A DNA stretch of 64,000 bases. Source: an uncultured Lachnospiraceae bacterium (lineage in GTDB: Bacteria > Bacillota > Clostridia > Lachnospirales > Lachnospiraceae). Where the stretch lies: NCBI GenBank assembly GCA_947644545.1, contig CANRZW010000006.1, positions 80,183-144,182 of the forward strand, given 5' to 3'. This document shows, piece by piece, positions 62,741 to 64,000 of the stretch. The translations under genes were made by a program, and so were the position numbers. Every line of letters starts with the position of its first letter. Positions within the stretch are counted from its first letter, which is position 1. A model generated the notes under the pieces. That model had not been told where the DNA came from, searched no databases, and was given only the letters and a program-made list of their open reading frames with translations.

Positions 62741-62846
62741 GATATCTATAGGTAACGATGGCAGGCATATGGCTTTAAGCCCAGTATATGTTTTCGTATA
62801 TGCCTTTGGCAGGAACCGATATAGATATATGCTGCGTAGATAACAA

Positions 62847-63806
62847 TTACAGGTTCACGACATTTCTGTTCTCTCCGGCCAGAAATGCTTCGATATTTTT
62901 GACAACTTCTTCTACCAGATGGGTTCTGGATTCCACACTTGCCCATGCCATATGGGGCGTAATGATTAACTTTGTGCTGTCCTTGATCTGTGCCAGCGGA
63001 TTGTCCTTCGCCATGGGTTCCCGTTCCAGCACATCCAGTCCGGCGCCGGCAATCTGGTTTGTCACAAGGGCTTCGTAGAGCGCCTGGGTATCTACTACCG
63101 GTCCGCGCGCCACGTTTACCAGAATGGCGCTGTCTTTCATCTGTGAGAAAGCTTCTTTGTTGATCAGGCCCCTGGTCCTGTCGCTGAGCGGGCAGTGCAG
63201 GGATAGGATATCGGCTTCTCTTAACAGAGTCTCGAGTTCCACGCGCTCATAATCGGTGCAGGTACTCTTGCCGGAAGCGGAATAGAAGATGACTCTGCAG
63301 CCAAAGGCCTGTGCCAGCGCGGCTACTCTGCGTCCGATGCTTCCCATACCGACGATGCCCCAGGTCTTGCCTTCCAGATCATAGAAAGCTCTGTCAAAGT
63401 TGGAGAAGCGGTCCTGGGCGCTGTAGGTGCCGGACTTCACGTAGTCATCATAAAAGGCGAGCTTCTCGGAAAGCGCCAGTGCCAGCAGAAGCGTGTGCTG
63501 CGCTACGGTGGACGTACAGTAGTTGACGACATTGGTAACCTTGATGCCGCGGCTCTTGCAGTAGGCCAGATCTACGTTGTCGAAGCCCGTGGCGAGCAGG
63601 CAGATCAGTTTCACGTTGGGTGCGTTCTTTAAAGTAGTCTCATTAAGGGGCGCTTTATTGGCCATAATGATATCTGCATCCTTTACACGTTCTGCCGTGT
63701 TTTCGGCTACCGTATTCGGGTAATATTTTACTTCTCCGAATTTCTCGAAACAGGATACGTCGATGTCCGTTCCTGCGCTATTGCGTTCTAATACAACCAG
63801 TTTCAT
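62847..63806 (-). CDS. D-2-hydroxyacid dehydrogenase
   Basis: 319 residues, full length. NAD-binding signature GIVGMGSIGRRVAALAQAFG near 148-167, catalytic Arg in VNVARGPVVD near 233, Glu in DVLEREPM near 262 and His in TPHMAWAS near 283. The sequence resembles hydroxypyruvate/glycerate dehydrogenases that reduce 2-keto acids with NAD(P)H. Cytoplasmic. GGAGG-type site upstream (GCGGAGGATTTCT before ATG). Stands alone on the minus strand; the remaining 194 bases to the window end hold no gene that can be supported. Confidence 0.95.
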   Translation of the reverse strand: MKLVVLERNSAGTDIDVSCFEKFGEVKYYPNTVAENTAERVKDADIIMANKAPLNETTLKNAPNVKLICLLATGFDNVDLAYCKSRGIKVTNVVNYCTSTVAQHTLLLALALSEKLAFYDDYVKSGTYSAQDRFSNFDRAFYDLEGKTWGIVGMGSIGRRVAALAQAFGCRVIFYSASGKSTCTDYERVELETLLREADILSLHCPLSDRTRGLINKEAFSQMKDSAILVNVARGPVVDTQALYEALVTNQIAGAGLDVLEREPMAKDNPLAQIKDSTKLIITPHMAWASVESRTHLVEEVVKNIEAFLAGENRNVVNL

Positions 63807-64000
63807 AGAAATCCTCCGCTTTCTTTGTAATTTACATTTAGAATTAAAACAGGTTTATTTACCTTTTTCATTTTATTTGTTTCATTCTATCATGACGGGA
63901 TGGATTTTCACAACATTTCTTTTTTTGTCTTTTCATCAGGCAGGGACCCGTTTTCCGTCGTAGTACTAGGAAAGTTCCGACGTTTTCATTTTCCTATTTT

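Overview
This window reads as chromosome of a low-to-mid GC, Gram-positive anaerobe of the class Clostridia, most likely family Lachnospiraceae. That placement is inference, resting on family combinations common there: a CotH-kinase lipid-anchored/membrane protein, a TSCPD-domain protein, a DUF4080 B12-binding radical SAM protein, a DUF2975/XRE pair, an M56-M23 fusion, an AraC-controlled sugar ABC operon without its own ATPase, and strong GGAGG ribosome binding sites. No rRNA, tRNA, CRISPR array, insertion sequence or phage module was seen.

Layout. 1-6.4 kb: an AT-rich stretch with a giant 1859-residue membrane-anchored YD-repeat protein and a small four-helix membrane protein. 6.4-19.4 kb (minus strand): DUF4080 radical SAM gene behind a large hybrid histidine kinase; a DUF2975-XRE-DUF4173 membrane operon; then a four-gene run MBOAT acyltransferase, SGNH-like partner, exodeoxyribonuclease III, CotH kinase. 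19.6-22.5 kb: DUF4358 lipoprotein, a frameshifted relic, a RelB/RelE-type toxin-antitoxin pair, and a CPBP membrane protease bracketed by two copies of an AraC-gene tail. 22.5-29 kb: AraC regulator divergent from a binding protein, two permeases and a GH36 alpha-galactosidase, forming a raffinose/melibiose-type utilisation locus. 29.2-38.1 kb: class II aldolase, then a glycan-assembly cluster (tandem nucleotidyltransferase, GT-C fused to a uridine-kinase-like domain, HAD phosphatase, GT2, GDPD-like protein, GT39-like protein). 38.1-45.6 kb: housekeeping (murG, pgi), MBL hydrolase, GH3 glycosidase. 45.7-48.7 kb: ferrous iron uptake operon with two FeoA proteins, FeoB and the Cys-rich FeoB-associated peptide, preceded by paired palindromes. 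48.9-53.4 kb: small regulator plus membrane-protein modules (XRE/SdpI, ECF sigma/partner, PadR/HAAS/SdpI). 53.4-57.6 kb: esterase and a MoxR-DUF58-DUF4129-like cluster. 57.7-64 kb: PPP-type phosphoesterase, SGNH hydrolase, BlaI plus M56-M23 fusion, D-2-hydroxyacid dehydrogenase.

What stands out: the hierarchical repeats of the giant protein; an 80-bp three-hairpin DNA element present twice 32 kb apart, once inside the feo operon; a relic AraC tail that dates the arrival of the CPBP gene; a glycine-pentad domain on an XRE regulator; domain fusions in the glycan cluster and in the BlaR1-like sensor; and several clean operator-like dyads. All calls are by eye from sequence; no similarity search or folding program was run.
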